64,000 bases of DNA. Origin: Dyella sp. S184. Its GTDB lineage: Bacteria > Pseudomonadota > Gammaproteobacteria > Xanthomonadales > Rhodanobacteraceae. Location: NCBI RefSeq assembly GCF_009766065.1, contig NZ_LMUE01000009.1, positions 190,812 to 254,811 of the forward strand. Reading direction: 5' to 3'. The number at the start of each line of letters is the position of its first letter. Position 1 is the first letter of the stretch. The notes under the pieces were generated by a model that was given only the letters and a program-made list of their open reading frames with translations, was not told the DNA's origin and ran no database searches. A program made the translations under genes and the position numbers. Shown piece by piece: positions 18,898 through 28,029 of this stretch.

Positions 18898-18987
18898 TGG
18901 CGGAGAGAGCGGGATTCGAACCCGCGATACGTTTTACCGTATACACACTTTCCAGGCGTGCTCCTTCAACCACTCGGACACCTCTCC
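18898..18987 (-). tRNA. tRNA-Ser(GGA)
   Basis: 90-nt gene with a long variable arm, typical of tRNA-Ser. The anticodon loop is CTGGAAA (anticodon GGA). The acceptor stem GGAGAGG pairs with CTCTCC-type 3' bases, the T arm has GGTTCGAATCC, and the 3' CCA is encoded. Confidence 0.95.
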
Positions 18988-19077
18988 GCAGGAACTCTCT
19001 TCGTCGGGCATCTGGCCCGGCAAAGAAGCGGAAGAATAGCGGCAGGCCCGGTTGCAGGCAAGCGGACGCAGCCGAAT

Positions 19078-19839
19078 TCAGCCGGCATCGGCCCGTGGTG
19101 CAGTTGGTTTGCCCACGGTTATCCGGTCACCCATGGCCGCGATGCGGTAGCCGAGCGCGGCCAGCGCGGTGCCATCGGCCACACTGCCGTAGTGGTACAG
19201 CAGCAGTCGCGAGCGCATCGCTTCGCTCGGGTATTCACGCTCGATATCGTCGATGCCGGTGTGCGACGGATTGCCGACCAGGCTGCAATCGTGCGCGATC
19301 ACTTCATTGCCGCCGGCATAACGCGCCAAAGCTTCGGGGATCGGCCGGGTATCGCCGGTATAGACGAAGCTGCCGTCCAGCGCGAGGCCGTACGACGTAC
19401 CCGGCACATGATGCCGGGTGGCGAATACGTCGTACCAGAACCCGTCCAGCCAGAAGCCCCGGGTGCAAGGCACCAGACGGAACGCTTCCCAGAAATTGAC
19501 GCCGCCCTCGGCGAGCGCGCCCGGGTAATCCGCCACGCGCGCCTGCAACCAGGGGATAAGCCCGGCATGGGCAAATAGCCGGGTGGTGCCGCGCAGGTGC
19601 CGATCGAACCACAGCCGGAAGAACAGCCGCTCCAACCCAGCCACATGATCCATGTGGGTGTGCGTGATGAACAACGCCGGCGGCAACGCGTCGTAAGCCG
19701 CCACGTAACGATCCAGCGTGTCGGGACCGCAGTCGATCAGCAGCTGGGGCACGCCGGCGCGCTCCAGCACCACGGCCGATGAGCCGAGTTCCACCGCATG
19801 CGCGGCGCCCACACCGAGAAAATGCAGATGCCAGTTCAT
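19078..19839 (-). CDS. MBL-fold metallo-hydrolase
   Basis: Metallo-beta-lactamase-fold hydrolase of unknown substrate. The 253-residue protein begins MNWHLHFLGVGAAHA and has the metal motif THTHMDH (near residue 64), a later histidine region ATRHHVPGTSYGL, and VYTGDTRPIPE and AHDCSL that supply the other metal ligands. The pattern is like the RNase Z/PhnP-type small members. The start overlaps kdkA by four bases (ATGA), so the two are probably co-transcribed. Confidence 0.85.
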   Translation of the reverse strand: MNWHLHFLGVGAAHAVELGSSAVVLERAGVPQLLIDCGPDTLDRYVAAYDALPPALFITHTHMDHVAGLERLFFRLWFDRHLRGTTRLFAHAGLIPWLQARVADYPGALAEGGVNFWEAFRLVPCTRGFWLDGFWYDVFATRHHVPGTSYGLALDGSFVYTGDTRPIPEALARYAGGNEVIAHDCSLVGNPSHTGIDDIEREYPSEAMRSRLLLYHYGSVADGTALAALGYRIAAMGDRITVGKPTAPRADAG

Positions 19840-20567
19840 GGAGTCAGCGTACGCCCATAACGGTAAAGTAGCGGTTGCCAGATGGTTTCCTCGAACGCGG
19901 CGTCGCCATGGCCGGCGGCACCCAGCTTGACCAGCGAGCGACGCAGGCGTTGCAGGTTGCCCTGCTGCCATGCCGTCGCAGGCTTGCGCAGCCTGCCGCG
20001 GTCGAAGTCGATCAGGTAAAGCTCGCCCGGTACAACCAATACATTGTGCGCATTCAGGTCGGCGTGCCAGATCCCGGCACGATGAAAGCGCGCCACCAGT
20101 GCGCCGATCTCTTCGGCCAGCTCGCTATCCAGTAGCCCTGCCGCCAGGCATTCAGCCAGTGTCTGTGCATCGGCGATGCGGCGGGTCATCAGGTCGGCGC
20201 TGTAAAACAGTCCGTGCCGGGAGTAACGAGCCGCCACCACCACCGGCCCGGGCAGGCCGAGTCGGGCGATTTCACCGAGCAGGCGAAATTCCTCGAATGG
20301 CCGGGTGTGATCCGCACCGACCCATAGATAGCGGTCACCCATCATCGCGGCGACAAGGCCACCACGGTGATAATGCCGCAACACACATTCGCCAACGGGC
20401 GTCGCCACGATGGCCACACCACCACGCCCACCGGCCTGCGTGCGCAGGGCACCCAGCCCGCGCCAGTAATCCGGCACGAACCAGTCGGGATCGACTTGTG
20501 GCGACACTGCAGCGTCGAACAGAATCGCGCCAGCGGCATCGTTGTATGTTCGTTCCTGCATCATCAT
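19836..20567 (-). CDS. kdkA: 3-deoxy-D-manno-octulosonic acid kinase
   Basis: Phosphorylates KDO on the lipid A precursor at the inner membrane; species with one KDO carry phosphate at O-4. The 243-residue kinase-fold protein has LRHYHRGGLVA, the catalytic loop WHADLNAHNVLV (Asp near residue 173) and LIDFDRGR. Three ATG codons in tandem start it; the first is used. It is divergent from a glycosyltransferase gene 34 bases away, so both promoters must overlap. Confidence 0.9.
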   Translation of the reverse strand: MMMQERTYNDAAGAILFDAAVSPQVDPDWFVPDYWRGLGALRTQAGGRGGVAIVATPVGECVLRHYHRGGLVAAMMGDRYLWVGADHTRPFEEFRLLGEIARLGLPGPVVVAARYSRHGLFYSADLMTRRIADAQTLAECLAAGLLDSELAEEIGALVARFHRAGIWHADLNAHNVLVVPGELYLIDFDRGRLRKPATAWQQGNLQRLRRSLVKLGAAGHGDAAFEETIWQPLLYRYGRTLTP

Positions 20568-20601
20568 GCCCAGTAATCACCCCGATTCTAACCCAGGCCC
20601 C

Positions 20602-21645
20602 ATGACAACCCCTGCCTCGATCTGCCTGCTGCGTACCTCCGCCATCGGTGATGTCACCCATGTGGTGCCGCTCGTGCGCACCTTGCAGCAGGCATGGCCG
20701 CACACTTCGCTGACGTGGGTCGTCGGCAAGCTGGAGCGCAAGCTCATTGGCGACCTGCCTGACCTGGAGTTCGTCACCTTCGACAAGGCTGCGGGCTGGG
20801 CCGGCATGCGCGCCGTACACACCGCGCTGCGCGGGCGACGCTTCGATGCGCTGCTGCAGATGCAGGTCGCCATGCGCTCCAATCTGTTGAGTGTGGGTAT
20901 CAAGGCTGATCGCCGCATCGGCTACGACCGCGCACGCGCGAAAGACCTGCACGGCCTGGTCATCAACGAGCGCATCCCGGCGCGTACTGGTGAACACGTG
21001 CTGGACGCGATTGGCAGCTTCTGTGAGCCGCTCGGGCTGAAACAGACCTCGGTGCGCTGGGACATCCCGATCCCTGACGAGGCGCTTGCATGGGCCGCCG
21101 AACAACTGCCCGGTGACACACCGACCCTGCTGGTCAGCCCCACCTCCAGCCATGCGCAGCGAAACTGGAGTGCCGAGCGCTATGCCGCCGTGATGGGTCA
21201 CGCCGCTGCCCGCGGCTGGCGCGTGGTGTTGATTGGCGGCCCATCCGCCGGCGAGCGCACGATGGCCGATGCCGTGCTGGCCGCGTGCCAGCGCACGCCA
21301 CTCGACCTCACCGGCAAGGACACTCTGAAGAAGCTGCTGGCCCTGCTCGGCCGGGCGCAGCTGTTGCTGACGCCAGACTCCGGACCGATGCACATGGCCA
21401 ATGCAGTCGGTACCAAGGTGCTGGGCCTGCATGCAGCGAGCAATCCAAATCGTTCTGGCCCCTACTCCGACCGCCGCTGGTGCGTGGACAAGTACGACGA
21501 GGCCGCACGCAAGTATCTCGGTAGGCCGGCTAGCGAGATTCCGTGGGGCAGCAAGATCGAGAAACCCGGTGTGATGGACCTGATCGGCGTCGACGATGTG
21601 ATCGAACGCTACGAAGCCGCAGCACGCGAGCTTGATCTGAGTTGA
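20602..21645 (+). CDS. Glycosyltransferase family 9 (heptosyltransferase-like)
   Basis: GT9 enzymes add heptose to the lipopolysaccharide core. The 347-residue protein begins with the family N-terminus ICLLRTSAIGDVTHVVPLVR and has RIGYDRARAKD, VSPTSSHAQRNWSAERYA and LLTPDSGPMHMANAVGTKVLGLHA, the ADP-heptose binding region. It best resembles WaaC/WaaF-type inner-core enzymes, and the neighbour kdkA fits lipopolysaccharide work. Which heptose it transfers cannot be said. Start at the ATG before TTPASICLLR. Confidence 0.88.
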   Translation: MTTPASICLLRTSAIGDVTHVVPLVRTLQQAWPHTSLTWVVGKLERKLIGDLPDLEFVTFDKAAGWAGMRAVHTALRGRRFDALLQMQVAMRSNLLSVGIKADRRIGYDRARAKDLHGLVINERIPARTGEHVLDAIGSFCEPLGLKQTSVRWDIPIPDEALAWAAEQLPGDTPTLLVSPTSSHAQRNWSAERYAAVMGHAAARGWRVVLIGGPSAGERTMADAVLAACQRTPLDLTGKDTLKKLLALLGRAQLLLTPDSGPMHMANAVGTKVLGLHAASNPNRSGPYSDRRWCVDKYDEAARKYLGRPASEIPWGSKIEKPGVMDLIGVDDVIERYEAAARELDLS

Positions 21646-21849
21646 AACCGATGGTTCAGACGACCCAGTAATCCTGGTACGACTACCGCAGCCATTGCAC
21701 TGCAACGCTTCCAAAGAAAGTTGCGATATATATATAGCTACCCATTTACGTAGCGCGTTGCGACGATCGCTCTTCAAACCATCGTCCCTGAGTTACTCGT
21801 CACGCTACTCTTCTCAGCGTAGGAACAGATGCTCATAGGGGGAGTGACT

Positions 21850-22187
21850 ATGCGGCTCAACGGATTGCAGCGGCTGGGAGTTGTTCTCTTATTCTCTGGG
21901 TGCTTGATGGATTCTTCTGGGGAAACGCTCAGATCCAGCATGAGAGTCAATGGGTCTGTGACAGCTACACGTAATGTGTCCAGACTTGGGAGGATGTGCC
22001 CAACGCTGACGCAAATTCGCACTGTGACACCCTTGACCAAGCCGGCCAGCGCTATCAACAACAAATAAGCGGCCACTGGATCGAATCAATTGTTTTCGTG
22101 CTTATCCCGATCCCTCTGCTGCTTTCATTGGGATTTTTCCTCGTCGCACGCCGGGTATTTCGATGGGTGCAGGCTGGGTTCCACTAA
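21850..22187 (+). pseudogene. Possible degenerate small two-helix membrane protein
   Basis: Read across frames, this stretch looks like one broken gene: MRLNGLQRLGVVLL in one frame, then LILWVLDGFFWGNAQIQ in another, an in-frame TAA at 21972, then WEDVPNADANSHCDTL and a strong C-terminal helix IESIVFVLIPIPLLLSLGFF. Repairing one frameshift near 21888 and one stop would give a protein of about 110 residues with a membrane helix at each end and a Cys-containing loop. The 3' part could still be made from a GTG at 21996. The family is unknown to me. The flanks 21646-21849 and 22188-22360 hold nothing I can name. Confidence 0.35.
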
Positions 22188-22360
22188 CTCATTCGCGCAC
22201 GCACGTTCCGCGCGGTGAATATCGTTTGGAAGGTATGCCGCCATCCTCGCCATCCCCTCAGCCGTGCGAGGGCTAGTGGGGAATCCGTCGGGTGCCTCAT
22301 GCCACGTAGCAGCTCATGATGGATACTGCGGCGATCGCTCCGCCAACTACTAATCCAGTA

Positions 22361-22582
22361 CTACGCAACACCTTTTGCCTGATGGTCAAACATGCGCCAT
22401 AGCCCGTCGACACCTTCGACGGTGATCAGGGCGGCTTCGCCCCATTGCCCTGCGCTCAAAGCTGAGTTGACCGCGAATCGAAGCGCATCATGGCGGCTTT
22501 TGAATTCAGGATGACCGCCATTGCTTACATCCACGGACCAAGCGCCTTGCACCGGCGAATACGGAATGTCGAAGAAGATCAT
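22361..22582 (-). CDS. Small DUF2188-like protein
   Basis: 73-residue hypothetical protein starting MIFFDIPYSPVQGAWSVDV. The pattern of a tryptophan-containing strand, then SRHDALRFAVNSALSAG (helix) and a second strand resembles small DUF2188-type proteins, but this is a weak structural impression. A TTG four codons upstream could also start it. No clear ribosome site is seen and the neighbours give no hint of function. Confidence 0.5.
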   Translation of the reverse strand: MIFFDIPYSPVQGAWSVDVSNGGHPEFKSRHDALRFAVNSALSAGQWGEAALITVEGVDGLWRMFDHQAKGVA

Positions 22583-22721
22583 TGAAATTGCCAATTTGCG
22601 ACTGAAGTGTCTGAACCTTGGCCTCGTCTCAGTGACCGTGGGGTAAAGATCGACTCCGAAGCAATACCGATTGGCGTCAGTCTGAAAGCAATGCTTTCCT
22701 CAATGGCCGGATTCCGTCCAC

Positions 22722-22868
22722 TTAAGGTTCCAATTGCATCAGCACAAAAACAAAAATCGCAGCGGTCGCCAAGAAGAGCCCCGCCAGACCGAAAATCTGC
22801 CAGAGAGACAGAGTGGCAATAGCCGTTTGCGTTTCACGCGCCGCTGTGTGTCTGCTTCTATCTGCCAT
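22722..22868 (-). CDS. 48-residue single-helix membrane protein
   Basis: Small protein starting MADRSRHTAARETQTA with one strong hydrophobic helix (WQIFGLAGLFLATAAIFVFV) close to the C-terminus. The ATG at 22868 has a well-placed GGAGA ribosome site, which is the best support for its being real. Function unknown. The following 230 bases to 23,099 show nothing recognisable. Confidence 0.5.
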   Translation of the reverse strand: MADRSRHTAARETQTAIATLSLWQIFGLAGLFLATAAIFVFVLMQLEP

Positions 22869-23099
22869 ATGCTCTCCGTAAATATGAAGAGCGTGACTTG
22901 CACATTGTGATGGTTGCGGCACAGAAGTGTTCTTAGGTGTGGAAAACGTTCATCACACGCATTGACCCACGCAGCTACCTGCTCATCTACCCATTTTGCA
23001 AGCGTCCCAGTGATTGCATGCTCGACCGAAAAATAAATAATCAAGTATTTTCAATCACTTATTTGACATCCGTGGACGCCAGCGGACTCACTCGGCTCT

Positions 23100-23492
23100 C
23101 TAGCGGTAATTCTGGTACGACTTTTCCTCGACCAGTTGTGAGCCGAGCTTGAGGTTGATCTCACGCTTGAACGCCGCACGCTCGTCGTTGCGGAAATACA
23201 CCGCCCGCGCCAGCTCGATGAACTCCTGGTCGAACGCCTGGGCACGCTCCTTCAGGCGGATCTTGTCCTCGATATCCCATAGCAGTTCGTTCACCGCGAA
23301 CAGGCGGGCGCGCTCGTCACCAATATCGGTCTGCGAGGCTGCGTGGTTGGCCCAGGTCGCATTGAGCAGGTCCAGTTCGTTGCGCACGTTGGCCAGCTTG
23401 GCCTCGTCGGTGATCCGCCGCGACTTGATCTCGAGGATGGTGATCTTGTCGATCAGTTCGCCGAACGATACGGGTGTTTGGATCAGGCTCAT
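23100..23492 (-). CDS. DUF6165 family protein
   Basis: 130-residue cytoplasmic, helix-rich protein starting MSLIQTPVSFGELIDKITIL, with ITDEAKLANVRNELDLL and a C-terminal KREINLKLGSQLVEEKSYQ. It matches my memory of the DUF6165 family, often found near LPS or polysaccharide genes in proteobacteria. It lies 29 bases after the ammonia-lyase gene and is probably in its operon. The function is not known. Confidence 0.75.
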   Translation of the reverse strand: MSLIQTPVSFGELIDKITILEIKSRRITDEAKLANVRNELDLLNATWANHAASQTDIGDERARLFAVNELLWDIEDKIRLKERAQAFDQEFIELARAVYFRNDERAAFKREINLKLGSQLVEEKSYQNYR

Positions 23493-23521
23493 GGGCTTGG
23501 TACCGGTAAAGGAGATGAGGT

Positions 23522-25429
23522 TCAGACCGTGCGGGGCTGACGAAGTGCACCCTGCTGCACCAGGGCGCAGACAGTACGCACCTCACCATCCATCGCACGA
23601 TCGCGATGCATGAAGCTGATGTGCTTGCGCAGGATCGCGTGCGCATCGCGCACGCTGGTACCGGCATGAAAATCCCCGGCATTGGCCAGCGCCGAGGCGA
23701 GTTGCTGTACCTCGGCGACGAATTGCGCGTAGTGCGGCTGATCCTCGCGTGGCGCGTTGGAAATCTTGGCAGCCAGCGCCTGCCAGCCGCCACGGCTGGC
23801 CAGCCGGCGTGCGGCATTCAGCATCGCCTGGCGGTAATCCAGCGCCTGCGCGGCGGTATATAGCTCCAGTGCCAGCACGTGACCGAGATCCTCGGTCATC
23901 TCCAACACGTGGCGCGCTTCGTTGGCGCCCATCGAGACGTGATCCTCGGCGTTCGCACTGGTCGGCACCGAATACACGCTGGCTGGATGCGCGCGGGTGG
24001 CCAGATCGTTGACCAAGGCCGCGGCGGTGTATTGCACGATCATGAAGCCGGAATCAGTACCGTCCTCGTTGCCGGTGAGGAACGCCGGCAGACCATCGCT
24101 CGTAGCCGAATCGACCAGCTTGTTGAGCCGACGCTCGGAGATCGAGGCCAGCACCGGGATCGCCGCCTTCACGTAACTCATCGCCAGCGCCAGCGGCATG
24201 CCGTGGAAGTGGCCAGCGGAGATCACCTGCTCCTCGATGAACTGTGCGTCCTCGTTGTCCGGAAAGATCAGCGGATTGTCGGTGACCGAGTTCAGTTCGA
24301 TGTCGAACACGCGGCATGCCTGCGCCCAGGCATCGCGCACCGCACCATGCACCTGCGGCATGCAGCGCAGGCTGTAGGCATCCTGCGGCTGATGCTTCTT
24401 GCCGCCCTTGAACGGCAGGAAGCGGCTGTAGAACGCCTCGCGGCCATGTCGCTGGTTGGCCGGCACCCAGTCCCAGCCGATGTCGAAACTGAGCGCCTGA
24501 TCGTCCGGTTCGCTCCACGCCTCGGCACTCCACGACTTGAAGCGCGGCACCAGGTGATACGGAATATCGACCAGGGTGGAACCGGCCAGCAGTCCGCGCA
24601 CCCGCGCGGCCGTTTCGACCTGGCCCGGATGCGGACGCAACGCATGTACTTCAGGGCGCAAGGCGCCGCTGCGACCAGCGAACGCGTCCAGCGTCATCGA
24701 CGCGGCCAGGTCGGCGGTATCCAGCAATTGCTCCAGCGTATCCAGCGCCAGCACGCCTGTCGCCAGCATCTGTGCGGTGCCGTTGTTGAGCGCCAGACCT
24801 TCCTTGAACGACAACCGGATCGGTGTAAGGCCAGCGCGCTTCAGCGCTTCCGCACCCGCCAGGCGTTCGCCTTGATAAAACGCTTCGCCACCGCCGAGCA
24901 ACACGATCGCAAGATGCGACAGCGGCGCCAGGTCGCCACTGGCGCCGACCGAACCCTTCTCGGGCACCACCGGCACTACACCGGCATTGAGCATCGCGGT
25001 CAGCGCTTCGAGCGTGCTCACGCGGATGCCCGAGTGACCACGCATCAGCGTATTGATGCGAATCAGCAGCATCGCCCGCACCACGTCATCACCAAACGGC
25101 TTGCCCACGCACACGGCATGCGTGGTGATCAGGTTGTGCTGCAGTTCTTCCAGCAGCGTGCCTTCGGGCTTGTGCGGATTGCCTCCCGGCAATTCGTCAC
25201 GCAACCGATGCGCACCGAGCAGCTTGTCGGCATTGCTGCCGAAACCGGTGGTGACACCATAGGTCGGTTCACCACAACTGACTTTCTCGGCGAGGAAATC
25301 GGCAGCGCGCTGCACGCGCTTGAGTCCTGCCGGATCGAGTGAAACCTTGCTGCCATGGCGTGCCACCGCCACCAGCTGGCCGCGGGTGAGACTGTTGCCG
25401 TCGAGAACGATGGTGTCGAATTTGCTCAC
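23522..25429 (-). CDS. Aromatic amino-acid ammonia-lyase, HutH/HAL family, with an insertion
   Basis: Family members remove ammonia from histidine, tyrosine or phenylalanine using an MIO cofactor formed from Ala-Ser-Gly, seen here in GSVGASGDLAPLSH (near residue 163). YGVTTGFG at the substrate site, NGTAQMLATG and ELNSVTDNPLIF are also typical. The protein is about 635 residues, some 120 longer than usual HutH; an inserted region near residues 330-390 has SFDIGWDWVPANQRHG and FKGGKKHQPQ. No other hut genes are near, so histidine catabolism is doubtful; another substrate is possible. Start taken at a GTG with a GAGG site; an ATG at 25486 abuts the hisS stop. Confidence 0.8.
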   Translation of the reverse strand: MSKFDTIVLDGNSLTRGQLVAVARHGSKVSLDPAGLKRVQRAADFLAEKVSCGEPTYGVTTGFGSNADKLLGAHRLRDELPGGNPHKPEGTLLEELQHNLITTHAVCVGKPFGDDVVRAMLLIRINTLMRGHSGIRVSTLEALTAMLNAGVVPVVPEKGSVGASGDLAPLSHLAIVLLGGGEAFYQGERLAGAEALKRAGLTPIRLSFKEGLALNNGTAQMLATGVLALDTLEQLLDTADLAASMTLDAFAGRSGALRPEVHALRPHPGQVETAARVRGLLAGSTLVDIPYHLVPRFKSWSAEAWSEPDDQALSFDIGWDWVPANQRHGREAFYSRFLPFKGGKKHQPQDAYSLRCMPQVHGAVRDAWAQACRVFDIELNSVTDNPLIFPDNEDAQFIEEQVISAGHFHGMPLALAMSYVKAAIPVLASISERRLNKLVDSATSDGLPAFLTGNEDGTDSGFMIVQYTAAALVNDLATRAHPASVYSVPTSANAEDHVSMGANEARHVLEMTEDLGHVLALELYTAAQALDYRQAMLNAARRLASRGGWQALAAKISNAPREDQPHYAQFVAEVQQLASALANAGDFHAGTSVRDAHAILRKHISFMHRDRAMDGEVRTVCALVQQGALRQPRTV

Positions 25430-25486
25430 TGCTGCCTCACTGAAGAATGTCGTCGCCCATTTCCTGATCACCTGACCGCAAGGCAT

Positions 25487-26872
25487 TCAGCCCATCGCGG
25501 CGGCCTGCTCCAGCTCCACCCGCAAGGTCTTGATCAGCTCGCTGCGCGCCACCTCGAATTGATCCTCGCGGCGCAGGTCCTTCACCGTCACCACGCCCTT
25601 GGCGATCTCGTCCTCACCCAGCACGATCACGAAGCGGATGCCGGCGCGGTCGGCATACTTGAACTGCTTGCCGAGCTTGCCGCCCTCCAGCACCACCTCG
25701 GTGGCGATGCCGGCGCCGCGCAGCTCGCCAGCCAGCGCGAGATAAGCCGGCAGTTGCGCCGTGTCCATCTGGGTCACCAGCACATCGACCGTGCTGGTCG
25801 CCGTGCTGATCAGGCCGGCATCGCGCAGCTGCCAGTACAGGCGGGTGAGGCCAATCGAGATACCGACGCCTGGCAGCTGCGAATTGGTGTACTGACTGGC
25901 CAGGTTTTCGTAACGGCCACCGGAGCAGATCGAGCCGATCTGCGGATGATCGTTCAGCGTGCTCTCGTAGACCGTGCCGGTGTAGTAGTCGAGGCCGCGT
26001 GCGATCGACAGGTTCAGCACGTAATGCGTTTCCGGCACGCCGAACGCGTGGATCAGCCCGAGTACTTCCTTCAACTCGTTGCGGCCCTGCTCCATCGCCT
26101 CCGGGCCCGCGCCCAGTGCATCGAGCTTGTCGTACGCATCCTGCAGCGAAGTGGAGCGCACCTGCACGAAGGCGAGAATTTTCTGCGCCACCTCGGCACT
26201 CAAGCCAAACGTGTCACCGGTCAGCATGTCACGCACGTAATCGGCGCCACGCTTGTCCAGCTTGTCCACTTCGCGCAGCACCAGCATCTGCTGCTCGCCG
26301 TCGACGATGCCCAAGCTCTCGAAATAACCGCGCATCAGCTTGCGGTTGTTGAGCTGGATGGTGAACGCGCCAATGTTCAGTTCGCGGAACACGCTGTAGA
26401 TCACCGCCGGAATTTCGGCGTCGTAACGCACCGAGAGCGCATCCTTGCCGATCACGTCGATGTCGCACTGGTAGAACTCGCGGAAACGTCCGCGCTGGGC
26501 GCGCTCGCCGCGGTACACCTTCTGCATCTGGTAGCGGCGAAACGGGAAGCTAAGGTCGCGCTCGTGTTCGGCCACGTAGCGCGCCAGCGGCACGGTGAGA
26601 TCGAAGCGCAGCGCCAGCTCGGGCATGCCCTCGTCGTCTTTGGCGGCGTTCAATGCACCGGTCGACTGCACGAAATACACCTGCCGTTCGGTCTCGCCAC
26701 CGGTCTTGGTCAGCAGCACGTCGGAGTATTCGATCACCGGCGTCTCGATCGGCAGGAAGCCGAAGCGCTCGTAATTGCGACGGATCACGTCGAGCATGCG
26801 CTGGAACGCGATCTGGTCGAGCGGGAGCAGCTCGAGCACGCCGGGCATGGTACGGGCCGGGGTAAGCGCCAT
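25487..26872 (-). CDS. hisS: Histidyl-tRNA synthetase
   Basis: Charges tRNA-His with histidine. The 461-residue class II synthetase has motif 1 around [15 protein letters not shown], motif 2 [27 protein letters not shown], the histidine-binding [12 protein letters not shown], motif 3 [13 protein letters not shown], and a C-terminal anticodon domain with [15 protein letters not shown]. The start [17 protein letters not shown] fits the family; the frame runs 40 codons further upstream without family similarity. Confidence 0.95.
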   Translation of the reverse strand: MALTPARTMPGVLELLPLDQIAFQRMLDVIRRNYERFGFLPIETPVIEYSDVLLTKTGGETERQVYFVQSTGALNAAKDDEGMPELALRFDLTVPLARYVAEHERDLSFPFRRYQMQKVYRGERAQRGRFREFYQCDIDVIGKDALSVRYDAEIPAVIYSVFRELNIGAFTIQLNNRKLMRGYFESLGIVDGEQQMLVLREVDKLDKRGADYVRDMLTGDTFGLSAEVAQKILAFVQVRSTSLQDAYDKLDALGAGPEAMEQGRNELKEVLGLIHAFGVPETHYVLNLSIARGLDYYTGTVYESTLNDHPQIGSICSGGRYENLASQYTNSQLPGVGISIGLTRLYWQLRDAGLISTATSTVDVLVTQMDTAQLPAYLALAGELRGAGIATEVVLEGGKLGKQFKYADRAGIRFVIVLGEDEIAKGVVTVKDLRREDQFEVARSELIKTLRVELEQAAAMG

Positions 26873-27037
26873 GGAATCCTCTACTGACGATGGGAAACAT
26901 TCCGTCTGACCGCTGACCGCGCGACGGCAGCCGTCAAGATTAGCAGAATGCCTGGCGCCTTCCGCAGCCGCGAGCAGCCGGATGCACCGCACCTGTTGCC
27001 AAGCCAGCGCCCGGCGATTAAGATACGCGGCTTCCCA

Positions 27038-27114
<77 letters not shown>

Positions 27115-27125
27115 AAAATTCGATG

Positions 27126-27155
27126 AAAAAGCCGGCCTTGCGCCGGCTTTTTTGT
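27126..27155. terminator. Terminator after tRNA-Pro, usable in both directions
   Basis: Stem GCCGGC with flanking AAAAA and TTTTTT tracts lies 12 bases after tRNA-Pro and just before the stop of the converging DUF455 gene. Confidence 0.85.
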
Positions 27156-27165
27156 GCCTGCTTTC

Positions 27166-27975
27166 TCAGCTGCCGGGTGCCAGCGCCGCGAGCCGATCGA
27201 GTTCTTCTTCGATAAAGCCCGCCTCGATTCGTGCCGGCCGATTGAACGGACCGCGCAGGCTGACGCCCATGTAATCGCGCAGCAGCGCGAAGAACATGTC
27301 GACAGGCTCGACGCCATCGCGCTCACAGCAGTGCTGATACCAGCGCGTGCCGGCGGCAACATGGGCGACTTCCTCTTGCAGGATCACTTCGAGGATTTCC
27401 ACCGTGCGGGTATCGCCTAGGTGGCGCAGCCGCTCGATCATGCCAGGGGTGACATCCAGCCCACGCGCTTCCAGCACGCGCGGTACCAGCGCCATGCGTG
27501 CAGTGTCGTGGTGCGCGGTTTTTTCGGCCATCGCCCACAGGCCATCGTGCGCATCAAAGTCGCCGTAGGCATACCCCAACTCGGCCAGCCGTTCGGACAG
27601 CATGGCGAAGTGGCGCGCCTCGTCGTTGGCACAGCTGGCCCAGTCGCGGTAATACGCATCCGGCTTGCCGCGATAGCGGTAGACCGCATCCCACGCCAGG
27701 TTGATCGCATTGAATTCGATATGCGCGACCGCGTGCACCAGGGCAGCGCGACCTTCCATGCTACCGAGTCCGCGCTGCGGCACCTGGCGTGCGTTGACCA
27801 GTTGCGGCCTGGCCGGCCGGCCGGGTGGCCCGATCGGCTCGGGTGGCGGCGAGAGGGGATCGGCGCTCAGCTCGCTAGCCAGAAAGAGCCGCCAGGTTTC
27901 CTGGGTAAGACGCAGTTTCTCCACCGGGTCGGTGGCGTCGAGGCAACGTTTGGCAGCGGCATGGAGATCTTTCAT
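27166..27975 (-). CDS. DUF455 ferritin-like protein
   Basis: 269-residue protein of the DUF455 family, which has a ferritin-like four-helix bundle with a possible di-iron site. Metal-ligand type motifs are visible: HAVAHIEFNAINLAWDA (E and H), NDEARHFAMLSERL (E-x-x-H) and LQEEVAHVAAGTRWY (E-x-x-H). The reaction is not established. Start MKDLHAAAKRCLDA is the usual N-terminus. It converges with tRNA-Pro. Confidence 0.85.
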   Translation of the reverse strand: MKDLHAAAKRCLDATDPVEKLRLTQETWRLFLASELSADPLSPPPEPIGPPGRPARPQLVNARQVPQRGLGSMEGRAALVHAVAHIEFNAINLAWDAVYRYRGKPDAYYRDWASCANDEARHFAMLSERLAELGYAYGDFDAHDGLWAMAEKTAHHDTARMALVPRVLEARGLDVTPGMIERLRHLGDTRTVEILEVILQEEVAHVAAGTRWYQHCCERDGVEPVDMFFALLRDYMGVSLRGPFNRPARIEAGFIEEELDRLAALAPGS

Positions 27976-28029
27976 GGAGTTTCCGGCGAGTACCCGCCCC
28001 TCACCTTCCCCAGAGGGGGTTCCCTCTGG

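Noticed and set aside
22607..22822. 71-codon plus-strand frame
   Set aside because: Overlaps the small membrane gene on the minus strand, which has a good ribosome site; the plus frame has none and no sequence character.
23879..25342. Open frame of 487 codons on the plus strand
   Set aside because: Antisense shadow of the ammonia-lyase gene; composition (His, Arg, Gln) and lack of motifs show it is not coding.
25355..26887. Open frame of 510 codons on the plus strand
   Set aside because: Antisense to hisS; no recognisable domain and no ribosome site.
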